NCBI RefSeq assembly: GCF_002812125.1
Contig: NZ_NPDQ01000011.1
Coordinates: forward strand, 9,923-73,922
Source: Leptospira brenneri
Lineage (GTDB): Bacteria; Spirochaetota; Leptospiria; Leptospirales; Leptospiraceae
Length of the DNA: 64,000 nt
Direction of reading: 5' to 3'
Shown here: positions 53,019 to 62,349 of the stretch, piece after piece
Position numbering within the stretch: the first letter of the stretch is position 1
Layout of the letters: every line of letters starts with the position of its first letter
Notes under the pieces: generated by a model
The model's input: only the letters and a program-made list of their open reading frames with translations
Database searches by the model: none
Told to the model about the DNA's origin: nothing
Position numbers and translations under genes: made by a program

Positions 53019-55462
53019 TTTAATTGTTTGGTTGGAACGGCTTCCCAAGGTTTATCTGGCCAAGGGTGTTTTGGATACCTTCCTTTTAATTCTTTTTTAA
53101 CCTCATGGTAACCTTGGTTCCAGAAACTTTCTAAATCTTTGGTAATTTGTACGGGCCTTCTGGCTGGGGAGAGGAGATGGACAAGAATACTCACTTTTCC
53201 ATTGGCTAGTTTTGGCAAAGATTTTAGACCAAATAACTCTTGTAATTTGACATGAAGTTCTGGTTCGGCACCATCATAATGCAGAGGAATCAAGGAACCC
53301 GAGGGAACTTGGATGGATACTGGCGCAAAGGAATCGATCAAATTTAGTTTATCATATCCCACATAGGCTTTGAATGCTTCTAAATAAGGAAGTTTGTCCA
53401 AGGAAATTTTTCCAGAATCAAAGTTCACAAAAGGAAATAACCACTCTTTGCTGTTTTGTTTTAAATCATTGGGATCGGTTTTTACATCCAAAACACCATG
53501 GCGTTCTAAAAATCGAACTCGATTGTAGAATTTACTAAATTCTGAGTCTTTTTTCCATTCTTCTTCCAGGGAAGATTTCGAAATATATTCTTCTAAAGCC
53601 AATGTGAGATGTGTTGGATTGGGATGACTCGTTTCTTTGGAATCCAAAACAAGTTCACCGAGGAGTCTGTCTTCTTTTACAACTAGAAACGTTTCCCCTC
53701 TTTGGGTAGTTCGTTTTTCTGAAACGACTTTCGTTTGGATGAGATTAGGTAAGGTTTTTTCAATTTGATTTTCTGAAATGGGAAGGAAGCGAGTGATAAA
53801 AAGATCCTGTCCAAAAGAAACTGTATCGAATACAAGGATGTATTCTGGAATTTGGATCGACGTTGTATTCAGAATTCCTAATTTTCCATTCGAAAGTTTG
53901 AAGTCTTTTCCGTTGGAACCTTTGTTTTTTGCAATTCTATCAGGAAAACCAGAGATTAAATAATACAATCGGTCTTTACCAGAAATCGATGAAAAATCCG
54001 ATTTTTCCCTGTAAATACGCAAAATTTGGTCGTACACAGCTCTTAGATCATAAGAAAAATCTTTTGATTGCATTTCTTCGGGGAAGGTTTTGGCTTCTGT
54101 TCCAGAACTTTCTTTTCCCACTAACGAAACAATGTCGGCAATGTAACTTTCTTTTTCTTTTGGAAGAATGGAAAGGATTTTTCCCAATCGAATGGGGAGG
54201 GGATATCTCAAACATTCTTTTCCTAAGTCGGTAAGATTTTGATTTTTATCTAAACACGCTAAGAGTTGCAATCGATTTATACTTTTTATCACCGAACCTT
54301 TATTTGGTGGGTCCAAAAAGGGCAATTGGTCGATTTCTTCCCCCCAAGATTTCAGTTCCAAAACCAAACGATCTATATCACCTTCCAAAATTTCTGGTTT
54401 GGTTCTATCCAAAAAAGAATTTTCTTCTTCTTTTGACCAAAGACGGTAAACAAATCCTTTTCCTTCCCGAGCTGCACGACCTGCTCGTTGTTTGGCGCTA
54501 CTGAGACTAATTCGATCTTTTATGAGATGGGATATTCCTGAATCCGAATCAAATAAAACATGTTTATGATAACCTGTGTCAAAAACCACTCGAACCCCAG
54601 GGATGGTTACGGAAGACTCTGCGATATTTGTGGAAAGGATGATCTTTTTTTTATTTTTTGGTTCTGGTAAAAAAATTTGTTCTTGGTCTTTCAAATCCAT
54701 ATCTCCGTAGAGCCCAAGTACTACGGCATTTGATTTGATCTCGGGAATGGACTCTAATCCATTTTTTAAATCATAAATTTCTTTTTTGCCAGATAAGAAA
54801 ACAAGGATATCACCTTCTGTCTGTTCTACGGCTTTGGGAACGAGATCCAGTAATCTTTGGTTTGTATTTTTACTAGATTCTCCCATGTGGAATATTTCCA
54901 AAGGATATGTGTTTGCACTCACTCTAATTGGTTTTGATTGGATCCCTATCGACTCAAAATTTTGTCCTTCTAAAGTTGCAGACATGATGAGTAGTTTTAG
55001 ATCGTTTCGAAAGACTTCTTGAGACCGTCTGGCCAAGGCAAAACAAAGATCAGAATCCATTCTTCTTTCATGAAATTCGTCAAAAATGATTAAGCCATAT
55101 TCTTTTAATTCTGGATCTGTGAGAAGGATCTTCGTTAAAATTCCATCGGTCACAAATTCGATTTTTGTATCTTTGCTGATTTTTGAATCGAAGCGGACAC
55201 GATACCCAACAGTTTTTCCAACTTCTTCTGATAAGGTTTGGCTGATTCGTTTGGCAGCGTTTTTAGCAGCAATCCGTCTTGGTTCTAAAATACAAATTTT
55301 TTTGCCAAAGGAAACTCCCGCTTTGAGTAGTTCTTGTGGGAGTGCCGTTGTTTTCCCTGTCCCTGGAGGTGCATCCAAAATTGTCACTGGATTTGTTTGG
55401 ATGGAATCGACAATGGATTGTAAGGCGGTGAGTATCGGCAGTTGGTCTTTGGGAGGTAACAC
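53000..55462 (-). CDS. hrpB: ATP-dependent RNA helicase HrpB
   Basis: 820 residues, full length for the HrpB family. Motif I APPGTGKTTALPQELL (about 34-49), Ia LEPRRIAAKNAA, DEAH-box variant DEFHERRMD, SAT in LIMSATLEG, and motif VI QRAGRAARE. The helicase-associated domain and the long HrpB C-terminus follow (VDVKTDPNDLKQNSKEW to KHPWPDKPWEAVP). A DEAH RNA helicase of unsettled bacterial role. It is preceded by a 121-base gap facing the AraC-Ogt fusion. Confidence 0.95.
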   Translation of the reverse strand: MLPPKDQLPILTALQSIVDSIQTNPVTILDAPPGTGKTTALPQELLKAGVSFGKKICILEPRRIAAKNAAKRISQTLSEEVGKTVGYRVRFDSKISKDTKIEFVTDGILTKILLTDPELKEYGLIIFDEFHERRMDSDLCFALARRSQEVFRNDLKLLIMSATLEGQNFESIGIQSKPIRVSANTYPLEIFHMGESSKNTNQRLLDLVPKAVEQTEGDILVFLSGKKEIYDLKNGLESIPEIKSNAVVLGLYGDMDLKDQEQIFLPEPKNKKKIILSTNIAESSVTIPGVRVVFDTGYHKHVLFDSDSGISHLIKDRISLSSAKQRAGRAAREGKGFVYRLWSKEEENSFLDRTKPEILEGDIDRLVLELKSWGEEIDQLPFLDPPNKGSVIKSINRLQLLACLDKNQNLTDLGKECLRYPLPIRLGKILSILPKEKESYIADIVSLVGKESSGTEAKTFPEEMQSKDFSYDLRAVYDQILRIYREKSDFSSISGKDRLYYLISGFPDRIAKNKGSNGKDFKLSNGKLGILNTTSIQIPEYILVFDTVSFGQDLFITRFLPISENQIEKTLPNLIQTKVVSEKRTTQRGETFLVVKEDRLLGELVLDSKETSHPNPTHLTLALEEYISKSSLEEEWKKDSEFSKFYNRVRFLERHGVLDVKTDPNDLKQNSKEWLFPFVNFDSGKISLDKLPYLEAFKAYVGYDKLNLIDSFAPVSIQVPSGSLIPLHYDGAEPELHVKLQELFGLKSLPKLANGKVSILVHLLSPARRPVQITKDLESFWNQGYHEVKKELKGRYPKHPWPDKPWEAVPTKQLNHNKRS

Positions 55463-55583
55463 GTTTGGTTCTTATAGAAGAGGGTGAGGGGGGTATTGAA
55501 AAAATCAAACAATTTGTATTTTATTTTGTGAAATCGCAAGAATCGGGTTTTCAGTCGCTTCATGATCCGTTAGGATAGGACTT

Positions 55584-56441
55584 GTGGATTCCAGTCATAA
55601 ACACTACGAAATTATTAAAGATTCCATTGAATACGTTTTGGAAAATTTTGAAGACCAACCAAACTTGGATTTTTTAGCAGAACGAGTTTCCTTAAGTCCT
55701 TTTCATTTTCAAAAGGTATTTCGGGTTTGGGCAGGAGTTTCTCCCAAAGAATTTTTACAATTTGTTACGGTAACGCACGCAAAACGCCTATTAAAAGAAT
55801 CTTCTATCCTAGATACAACATACTCTCTCGGACTTTCTGGAACGGGAAGGTTACATGATTTATTTATCAAATTAGAGGCAATGACACCAGGTGATTATAA
55901 ACGTGGAGGTGAGGGAATGGTTCTTCAATATGAAGTATTCCCTTCTCTTTTTGGTGACATCCTACTTGTCTCCTCTGAACGTGGAATCCAATCCCTTCAA
56001 TTTTTGGATTCTTTCGAAAAGGATATTTTAGAAATCAAAAACGAATTCCCAAATGCAATTTGGAAAGAAGGAGAGTCAGACCTTCATCAAAAACTAAAAG
56101 ATTACTTTCAAAACCTCATCATTCCTGAAACTCCAATTCCTTTGTATGTATATGGAACTGAATTCCAACTCAAAGTATGGAGATCCCTATTAAAAATACC
56201 CATGGGGAATCTTTGTACTTATGGAGATATTGCCACTTCTATAGGGCAATCATCAGCACAAAGGGCTGTAGGCACTGCCATTGGCAAAAATCCAATTGCT
56301 TACCTCATTCCTTGTCATAGAGTCATCCAAACTTCAGGTTTATTTGGAGGTTACCGGTGGGATCCAAATAGAAAACGAATGATCATTGCTTGGGAACAGT
56401 CGAAACTTACTTCACCAAACAATGATTCGCATGAAGTTTGA
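55584..56441 (+). CDS. AraC-type HTH fused to O6-methylguanine-DNA methyltransferase
   Basis: 285 residues. N-terminal AraC DNA-binding domain (about 8-105): LAERVSLSPFHFQKVFRVWAGVSPKEFLQ. C-terminal Ogt domain: YGTEFQLKVWRSLLKIPMGNLCTYGDIA and the acceptor motif AYLIPCHRVIQTSG, with Cys244 as methyl acceptor. It lacks the N-terminal four-Cys Ada domain, so it is an Ada-like AraC-Ogt fusion that may both repair and regulate. GTG start, AGGA upstream. It meets the YhhN gene convergently. Confidence 0.9.
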   Translation: MDSSHKHYEIIKDSIEYVLENFEDQPNLDFLAERVSLSPFHFQKVFRVWAGVSPKEFLQFVTVTHAKRLLKESSILDTTYSLGLSGTGRLHDLFIKLEAMTPGDYKRGGEGMVLQYEVFPSLFGDILLVSSERGIQSLQFLDSFEKDILEIKNEFPNAIWKEGESDLHQKLKDYFQNLIIPETPIPLYVYGTEFQLKVWRSLLKIPMGNLCTYGDIATSIGQSSAQRAVGTAIGKNPIAYLIPCHRVIQTSGLFGGYRWDPNRKRMIIAWEQSKLTSPNNDSHEV

Positions 56442-56462
56442 ATTCCTTCCTGCATTTAATGT

Positions 56463-57215
56463 CTACATTAAATGTCTTGTATGAGAAACTAAAAAGAATC
56501 CTACGAGTAAAAAACTTTGTGCAATAAGATAAGTCACCCAAGGAACTTGGAATTCCCACCGAGGGTGTCTTGTTCCATTGATGGTTGTTTCTCCCATTAC
56601 TGCATCGGATAAAAGAAAAAATCCAGCACCAATGGCTAAATAAATCCAAACTCCACCAAATGCTAAGTATGCGTTAATACACAAGGAAACAAAAAAACAT
56701 AAAATTAGCCCATAAATAAAGGCCGAAACCATTACCCATTTAGATCTTTGTGAATTGTACACTCGGAAATAGAAAACGAGCGCAGGAAGAATGAGTAGAG
56801 CTCCCGTGATCAAGTAAGGCAAAACACCTGTATACAATTCATTCCAGCTAGTTAATTTCCAAAATGATAACAGGAAGAATACTTGGGCAATGGCAAAACT
56901 AAAAATTCCCCCAAGAACTGGATCTTCCATTTGTTTTTTGGCAATGGGGAATTGGAGATTGAACCAGTCTCCTAAAAACGAAAATCCAATTGCATATAAA
57001 GGGTATGAAAATCTTGCATGACCCAATTGAAATAGTAACCAGGCAAAAAGTAAGATCTGAAAGGAAAATCCTAAGTAAACTCCACGGGAATGATCGAGTC
57101 GTTTATGAGGATTTGTTTCTTCACGGAGTGTAAACCAATGAATCAAAAAACCTGAAACAATGGCTACAGGAATGGTTGTGAGAATTAAATAGTATACCAT
57201 ACTTGATTTTAGCAT
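56463..57215 (-). CDS. YhhN family membrane protein, second copy
   Basis: 250 residues, eight hydrophobic helices. The order matches the copy at 15776: RFSYPLYAIGFSFLGDWFNL (G-D after helix group), GIFSFAIAQVFFLLSF, FFLLSDAVMGETTI and the final PWVTYLIAQSFL. Some family members hydrolyse lysoplasmalogen. Sequence identity between the two copies is low, so they are not a recent duplication. The first ATG overlaps the divergent lipoprotein ATG on CATG (57213-57216); an internal ATG six codons in is the other possible start. Confidence 0.7.
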   Translation of the reverse strand: MLKSSMVYYLILTTIPVAIVSGFLIHWFTLREETNPHKRLDHSRGVYLGFSFQILLFAWLLFQLGHARFSYPLYAIGFSFLGDWFNLQFPIAKKQMEDPVLGGIFSFAIAQVFFLLSFWKLTSWNELYTGVLPYLITGALLILPALVFYFRVYNSQRSKWVMVSAFIYGLILCFFVSLCINAYLAFGGVWIYLAIGAGFFLLSDAVMGETTINGTRHPRWEFQVPWVTYLIAQSFLLVGFFLVSHTRHLM

Positions 57216-57870
57216 GGTTCTAAAGAAAAGGCAATTAGTAAGTTTAAGGAAACAAAAGGTTGGGATTTATCTCTTCTTTTTCTTTTTTTACGCCCAATGT
57301 ATTCCTTTTAGTTCTTATTTGAAAAAAGAAAAAGAACCAAATCTTTCTCCTACGTCTTTTACTGATAAAGAAAGTTATCTAGTTTTGCGACTGGTTCGGG
57401 GAAAGGACAAAACTATGGGACTCATAGAGGAAATTCCAGTCACTCTCACCTTTGAAACAGATAAAAACACAAGTAAACAATCATTCAGGATCTATCCTCT
57501 CCCGCTCGCAGAATCAAAAGATCCTTTCTTTTTACCTTTCTTTTCAAAAGCCAAATACCAAGAAAGTGAGTTACTCATTGGATGTTTGTATTTTTTTCCA
57601 ATTCCCAGTTATTTTAGAGGAAATCTAAAATTAGAAATTCATCATGTTAAATGGACCACCAAACATGAATTTGTATTTCAAAAAGTAGTTCCTTATGATT
57701 GGCAAGGGAATCTCACCAAATACTGGGAATACGACCTTGATCATAGCGAAATTACGGACAAAACCATCCCCTCTCTTTCATCTTACAGGCATTTGGAGTG
57801 CGAAGATGACATTCGTCATCGTAAGGAAATCCCTAAAAAAGGGATCATAAGCCCTCCCGAAGAGGACTGA
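57214..57870 (+). CDS. Lipoprotein of unknown function
   Basis: 218 residues. The signal peptide is long with a basic start (VLKKRQLVSLRKQK), a Phe-rich core (LFFFFFY) and lipobox YAQC (Cys29). The mature part is beta-rich with an acidic tail (SPPEED). No domain recognised. No clear ribosome-binding site is seen. Its ATG overlaps the YhhN start on the opposite strand. A weakly structured 188-base gap follows. Confidence 0.58.
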   Translation: MVLKKRQLVSLRKQKVGIYLFFFFFYAQCIPFSSYLKKEKEPNLSPTSFTDKESYLVLRLVRGKDKTMGLIEEIPVTLTFETDKNTSKQSFRIYPLPLAESKDPFFLPFFSKAKYQESELLIGCLYFFPIPSYFRGNLKLEIHHVKWTTKHEFVFQKVVPYDWQGNLTKYWEYDLDHSEITDKTIPSLSSYRHLECEDDIRHRKEIPKKGIISPPEED

Positions 57871-58058
57871 TTCCACACCTAACGGAAAAAGAGAGGTCCT
57901 TTTTTTATTAGTTGGTCTTTCTTTTAAAAAAAAATTAGTAAACACCGAAATTAACGTTCTGAAATGACCGTAAAAACATTTTCAGCGTTATTTGAAGCAT
58001 TCAGGACAAACGGTACGATTGCAATAAATCGATCCTAGGCGACGATAGGTCAAAAATT

Positions 58059-59591
58059 ATGCGTCGTTTACCCATGAATCAAAAACTGAATTTACTAATA
58101 TTCTTAACATTTACGTCTTTATTTACAATTGGTTGCCCCGGCGGAGGGGGTGGTGGTGGCGGTTTGGGCCTTATCGGACTCCTTGGCGGAGGCGGTGGTG
58201 GAGATGTTCCGGCACCCAAATTGGAGATCCAATACGATGGAGTTAGCCGAGAAAGTGGCAGTACACTTGATTTAGGATCTGAGCCAATCAATACCGCAGC
58301 TGGGAAAACTGGAACGGTCACGATCAAAAATACTGGGAATGTTGCGATCACTCTTCCTGGCTCACCAAATATTGTTGCACTTTCCGGAACAGATGCTTCC
58401 CATTTTTCAGTCTCGCAACCAGGCTCTTCTACCTTAGCTGCAGGAGCTTCGGCTGTTTTTACTCTAACTTTTAAGCCTACGACAACAGGTAACAAAACAG
58501 CGATCATCAAAATTGAATCTAGTGATGCAGCAGTGGCTTCTTTCCAGTTTAACTTAACAGGGATAGCAGAAACAGCAAGACCTAGGTTGGCAGTATCTGT
58601 AGGTGCTACGGATATTACATTTAATGGTAGTTACGCAATGGGTTCAGTAGAAATTGATTCCGCCGGAACTCCTGTCACCTTTACAGTAAAAAATACAGGT
58701 AGTGCTGTAGCAAATTTAGATGGGCCACCTGCGGTGACTTCTTCCAATGCAAATTTGATTTTAAACCTATCAGGGTTCCCAACATCGATTGCTGCCAATG
58801 CCTCTGCGACTTTTACGATCCAATTCTCACCAACTGGAGGTACAGGAAGCAAAGTTTCGAATATTACAATTTCCTATGATACTGTAAGAGTATTTCTATT
58901 TTCAGTAAATGGAACCGCGACTCCAAAACCTGTGCCGACGATTGCCATTTCTCATAATTCCAGTAGTTTTACTTTGGGTGGTTCTATCCCCACTTTTGGT
59001 GTGGTTTGGCCAACTTTAACTTCGAGCACAAAAACAGTAACAATCAATAACACTGGGACTGCTACGATGACTGGCATCACGCTTTCAAAACCAAGTGGTC
59101 ATACTAATGACTTCACTATCAGTGCTTTTAGTGCGGGTTCAACTCTAGCGGCAGGCGCATCTGGTACATTTACTATTCAGTTCACTCCTGGTGCGACTGC
59201 AACGGGTGCTAGAGCAGCCGTTGTTCGTGTCGCGACAACTAATGGCAACAATGGTTCAGCCACCAGTGCTGACTTAAACGTTTCCGGCACTGGAAAAACA
59301 GGAGCAGATGTATTAGTCAGCTGGACGGGAACCAATGAAAAAGCTGTCAATGCTACCGATGGTGGTTATAAAGTTTGTTATAGCCAAACTACTGGATTTA
59401 CAGCAGTTCATAATGGAACTAGTGTTTTTTGTTCCGATGTGCCGAATACGGGAGGGACAACGCCAGTTTCAAAGGTAATCTCAGTTCCTACGTTTGGGAG
59501 TTGGTATTTCAAAGTTTATTCTTATGGAAAATACAATACAGCAGGGGGATCACCTTCCTCACAAGTTTCAGTAACGGTTCCGAGTATTTAG
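58059..59591 (+). CDS. Lipoprotein with three ASH/choice-of-anchor-D domains
   Basis: 510 residues; ATG 58059, or an internal ATG at 58074. The lipobox is LFTIGC, followed directly by a poly-Gly stretch (8 and 6 Gly). Three immunoglobulin-like domains of the ASPM-SPD-2-Hydin/choice-of-anchor-D type follow (about 52-170, 172-285, 290-405), each with T-V-T-I-K-N-T-G-N/V-T-I-N-N-T-G and T-L-A-A-G-A-S-x-x-F-T-x-x-F-x-P. A C-terminal region of about 100 residues with fibronectin-like features (VSWTGTNEKAV) closes it. It likely binds surface partners and stands 7 bases before the subtilisin-like gene, suggesting a shared export module. Confidence 0.78.
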   Translation: MRRLPMNQKLNLLIFLTFTSLFTIGCPGGGGGGGGLGLIGLLGGGGGGDVPAPKLEIQYDGVSRESGSTLDLGSEPINTAAGKTGTVTIKNTGNVAITLPGSPNIVALSGTDASHFSVSQPGSSTLAAGASAVFTLTFKPTTTGNKTAIIKIESSDAAVASFQFNLTGIAETARPRLAVSVGATDITFNGSYAMGSVEIDSAGTPVTFTVKNTGSAVANLDGPPAVTSSNANLILNLSGFPTSIAANASATFTIQFSPTGGTGSKVSNITISYDTVRVFLFSVNGTATPKPVPTIAISHNSSSFTLGGSIPTFGVVWPTLTSSTKTVTINNTGTATMTGITLSKPSGHTNDFTISAFSAGSTLAAGASGTFTIQFTPGATATGARAAVVRVATTNGNNGSATSADLNVSGTGKTGADVLVSWTGTNEKAVNATDGGYKVCYSQTTGFTAVHNGTSVFCSDVPNTGGTTPVSKVISVPTFGSWYFKVYSYGKYNTAGGSPSSQVSVTVPSI

Positions 59592-59598
59592 GATAGGG

Positions 59599-61617
59599 AT
59601 GAATCATATGAATTTTAACAAAAAATCGATCACAAAAATTTTAACAGTAGCAACTATGTTAGTTGTTACAAACATTTTAATATCCGAACCAGTTTGGAAT
59701 ATAGAGCAAACCAATTTAGATACAGATGCATTTCGCGCTAAATCAAAAGCAGGCAAACAACTTCCGTATCTTCCTGGCGAAGTTGTGATCACTTTCAAAA
59801 AACAAGTTCCAGATACCGAACTGTTACACCAAACTTCAAAGTTAGCTGCTAACACAGGGGTAATCAACTTAAAAGGGCATTTTACGACAGCTAAATTAGT
59901 TGAATCGGAAACGATGGAACAGGGGTTAGCTAGGATTAAACAAGATCCAAACGTTGAGTCAGTGGAACCCAGATATTTATATTATAAACAAGCTTCCGCA
60001 CCGAACGATCCTGAATTTGCTAGACTTTGGGGATTGAGTAATACTGGACAAACTCTAACTTCTCCAAGTTATACCGCAAACACCAGTAACCCAGGAACCT
60101 CCGGCAAAGACATGAATGTATTAGGAGGATGGGATGTGACGACTAACTGTAATAATACTATCGTAGCCGTTCTTGATACTGGAGTGACTTATAATCACCA
60201 AGACTTAGTGGGTAATATGTGGGATGGTTCTGGTGGTTGTGTGAACCAAAATGGAACAGCCATTGGTGGCGGTTGCCCTAATCATGGTTACGATTTTGCC
60301 AGTGGAGATAATAACCCTAGTGACGAAGAAGGGCATGGAACTCACGTGGCAATGACCATCGGAGCCGTAGGAAACAATGGTGTTGGAATTTCTGGTGTTT
60401 GCCAATCAGCAAAAATTATGGCTGTTCGTGTTCTTGGACTTGGCGGAGGAACCAACGACAATATCGCCAATGGAATTTATTTTGCCGTTCGCAATGGAGC
60501 TAAAGTCATCAATATGAGTTTAGGTGGTACGAGTTTCAGTACAGCGATCAACTCAGCGATTGAATTTGCTAGATCCAGTGATGTATTGGTAGTGGTGGCT
60601 GCTGGAAATGAAGGAACAAACTTACTCACCGGTGCCTCTTATCCGTGTGAGAATACAAACGCCAATCTAATCTGTATTGCCGCTTTGGATCAAAAACATG
60701 CCCTTGCTAACTTTTCGAATTACGATACAAATGCGACACTAGCCAGTCGTAGTGTTGATTTCGGTGCTCCTGGAACAAATATCTACAGTGGATATGGAAC
60801 GGAAGTATCCTATAACGAAAATGCAACCAGCTATTCTGATTGGACGTATTCCACAACGGGAACAGCTTGGGCATCTTCCACTTGTACACTTTCAAATTAC
60901 AAAATGTTAGTCACTGCAGATTGTACTTTAGCAAATGCTTTGTTTGATAGCTCGGCAAATACCATCACAACGACTGCTTTGAATACAAATAGTATCGTAT
61001 ATAAAAACTTTACGATTCCAGCAGGTGCTACGAATGTTTCCCTTTCCCACTTCATAGTAAGTTATGGCGAAAGACAATCAGCAAGTGCTTGTTACGATTA
61101 TATCCAAGCAAAATATTCTGTGACGGCAGGTTCTCCTGCAGCCGGAACTACCTTGACCATGTATGATAGCAATTTTGCCAATTTTCAATCCCAACTTTGT
61201 AGAAATGGTTCAAATACATTTATAAGCAATTCTGCAGATACTAAAATTCTTACCAATTGTATCGGTGGAGCTGGGACAAATTGTACAGTAGGTTACAGGT
61301 TGGTAAGTGATACTTCAGGTGCCTACTTTGGTGGACTTGTTGGAGACGTATTCCTTACTGCATGGGCACCATCAACAACTGCATATACTAATTTGAATGG
61401 AACATCAATGGCAACTCCGAATGCGGCAGGGGTTGCGGCTCTGATTCGTTCCTATAACCAAAGTTTCACTTACCAAGACGTGATCACTAAACTCATCGAA
61501 GGTGGAGTGGCTGAAACTGCATTGGCTGGGACAACTCAACATGGAAAAGCAATTAATGCAAATGCTTCCCTCAAACACCTCAAACAAACCACCGGAGTTA
61601 CCGCTGTTTTACAATAA
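59599..61617 (+). CDS. Subtilisin-like serine protease (S8) with I9-type propeptide
   Basis: 672 residues. Signal or anchor helix (about 12-28), propeptide (about 55-130: GEVVITFKKQ ... DPNVESVEPRYLYY), and catalytic domain with triad D193 in VLDTGVTYNHQD, H246 in EGHGTHVAM and S603 in NGTSMATPNAAG. The oxyanion Asn is in VVVAAGNEG. A Cys-rich insert (about 430-590) lies before the Ser. It is secreted and probably self-processes. Ribosome-binding site AGGATAGGG. It overlaps the next lipoprotein frame by about 56 bases. Confidence 0.92.
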   Translation: MNHMNFNKKSITKILTVATMLVVTNILISEPVWNIEQTNLDTDAFRAKSKAGKQLPYLPGEVVITFKKQVPDTELLHQTSKLAANTGVINLKGHFTTAKLVESETMEQGLARIKQDPNVESVEPRYLYYKQASAPNDPEFARLWGLSNTGQTLTSPSYTANTSNPGTSGKDMNVLGGWDVTTNCNNTIVAVLDTGVTYNHQDLVGNMWDGSGGCVNQNGTAIGGGCPNHGYDFASGDNNPSDEEGHGTHVAMTIGAVGNNGVGISGVCQSAKIMAVRVLGLGGGTNDNIANGIYFAVRNGAKVINMSLGGTSFSTAINSAIEFARSSDVLVVVAAGNEGTNLLTGASYPCENTNANLICIAALDQKHALANFSNYDTNATLASRSVDFGAPGTNIYSGYGTEVSYNENATSYSDWTYSTTGTAWASSTCTLSNYKMLVTADCTLANALFDSSANTITTTALNTNSIVYKNFTIPAGATNVSLSHFIVSYGERQSASACYDYIQAKYSVTAGSPAAGTTLTMYDSNFANFQSQLCRNGSNTFISNSADTKILTNCIGGAGTNCTVGYRLVSDTSGAYFGGLVGDVFLTAWAPSTTAYTNLNGTSMATPNAAGVAALIRSYNQSFTYQDVITKLIEGGVAETALAGTTQHGKAINANASLKHLKQTTGVTAVLQ

Positions 61618-61969
61618 AACCATCTGGTGTAGCCTAGTTTTAGTATCCCTAACACTAACAACAGGTTGCACCTTGTTTGGTGAGGAAAAACAAACACAGC
61701 AAATGCGACCGGATCAGGAAAAAATGCCGATGTTTAAAGAAGGGGAATACCTTTTTGCGACTGAGGCAGGAGTTACCATCGAGGAATTACGATTACTTTT
61801 TAATGAATACGGAATCATTAAATTGGATTCTTTGATTGTTCATGATAGGAGTTATCATCTTATTTTAAAAAACGATCCTGGCCTTGCTGCTATAGAAAAG
61901 AAGGCTTCTGCTTTTGGAAAAATCAAGTACATAGAAAGAAACCAAATCCTTCAAAAGTATAAGAAATAA
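61562..61969 (+). CDS. Small lipoprotein resembling a free protease propeptide (I9-like)
   Basis: About 135 residues from ATG 61562; the open frame extends to 61502, and even 61562 lies within the S8 gene. The start is uncertain. Lipobox LTTGC, then a Gln/Glu-rich spacer. The last 80 residues run GEYLFATEAGVTIEELRLLF ... ILKNDPGLAAIEKKASAFG ... YIERNQIL. This follows the strand-helix-strand-strand-helix-strand order of the I9 propeptide of the adjacent protease (GEVVITFKKQ ... DPNVESVEPRYLYY). It may therefore inhibit or chaperone that protease. The similarity is by eye and modest. Confidence 0.55.
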   Translation: MLPSNTSNKPPELPLFYNKTIWCSLVLVSLTLTTGCTLFGEEKQTQQMRPDQEKMPMFKEGEYLFATEAGVTIEELRLLFNEYGIIKLDSLIVHDRSYHLILKNDPGLAAIEKKASAFGKIKYIERNQILQKYKK

Positions 61970-62005
61970 AGTTAACGCCAAATTTTTTAAAAAACCAAAA
62001 ACTAA

Positions 62006-62040
62006 AACGCACTGGAGTCTGTCTAAACTCACAGTGCGTT
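62006..62040 (+). promoter_or_regulatory. 9-bp perfect inverted repeat covering the start of the next lipoprotein
   Basis: AACGCACTG (62006-62014) is the exact reverse complement of CAGTGCGTT (62032-62040); the loop is 17 bases. The right arm contains the GTG start (62034-62036), so the hairpin would hide the start codon, with GGAG at the stem-loop edge (62014-62017). No T run follows, so a terminator is unlikely. Confidence 0.5.
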
Positions 62041-62315
62041 CCTTCATTTTCGTATTATCTTTGTTCTGTCTCTCATTCGTTTTCCAATGCACCAAAACCA
62101 ATCCTTCCTATGAAGCCTGTGAACGAGCCGATTTAGATTATCTCGCCTGTTCTCTTGTGGTATACCAATCCTACACTTATTGTTCCGAGACTGCATCCGC
62201 CGTCACAGGAAGCACCGAGGTAAAGGCGGCAGCTAAATTTCGATGTGACTCCGAACGAATGGTTGGTTCTTACTTTTGCGAAGACATTAAGAAAAAAACC
62301 TGCGGCACGAAATAG
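62034..62315 (+). CDS. Small Cys-rich lipoprotein
   Basis: 93 residues from GTG 62034. Signal peptide RSFIFVLSLFCLSFVFQC with Cys19 as lipidated residue. The mature part is short with six more Cys (YEAC, YLAC, YTYC, FRC, YFC, KTC), enough for three disulphides. No family recognised. It is the last gene before the second dispersed repeat and the IS481 element. Confidence 0.6.
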   Translation: MRSFIFVLSLFCLSFVFQCTKTNPSYEACERADLDYLACSLVVYQSYTYCSETASAVTGSTEVKAAAKFRCDSERMVGSYFCEDIKKKTCGTK

Positions 62316-62349
62316 ATTCTCACCTTCACCTAAACTTAAAAAATCTGAT

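Noticed and set aside
57871..58058. A possible terminator around GAGAGGTCC with a T run near 57900
   Set aside because: The stem cannot be drawn with more than a few pairs; the T run alone is not enough.
58140..58205. Glycine-codon runs after the lipobox of the ASH lipoprotein as a frameshift or assembly error
   Set aside because: The frame stays open on both sides and the flanking sequence makes sense; poly-Gly linkers after lipidated Cys are plausible.
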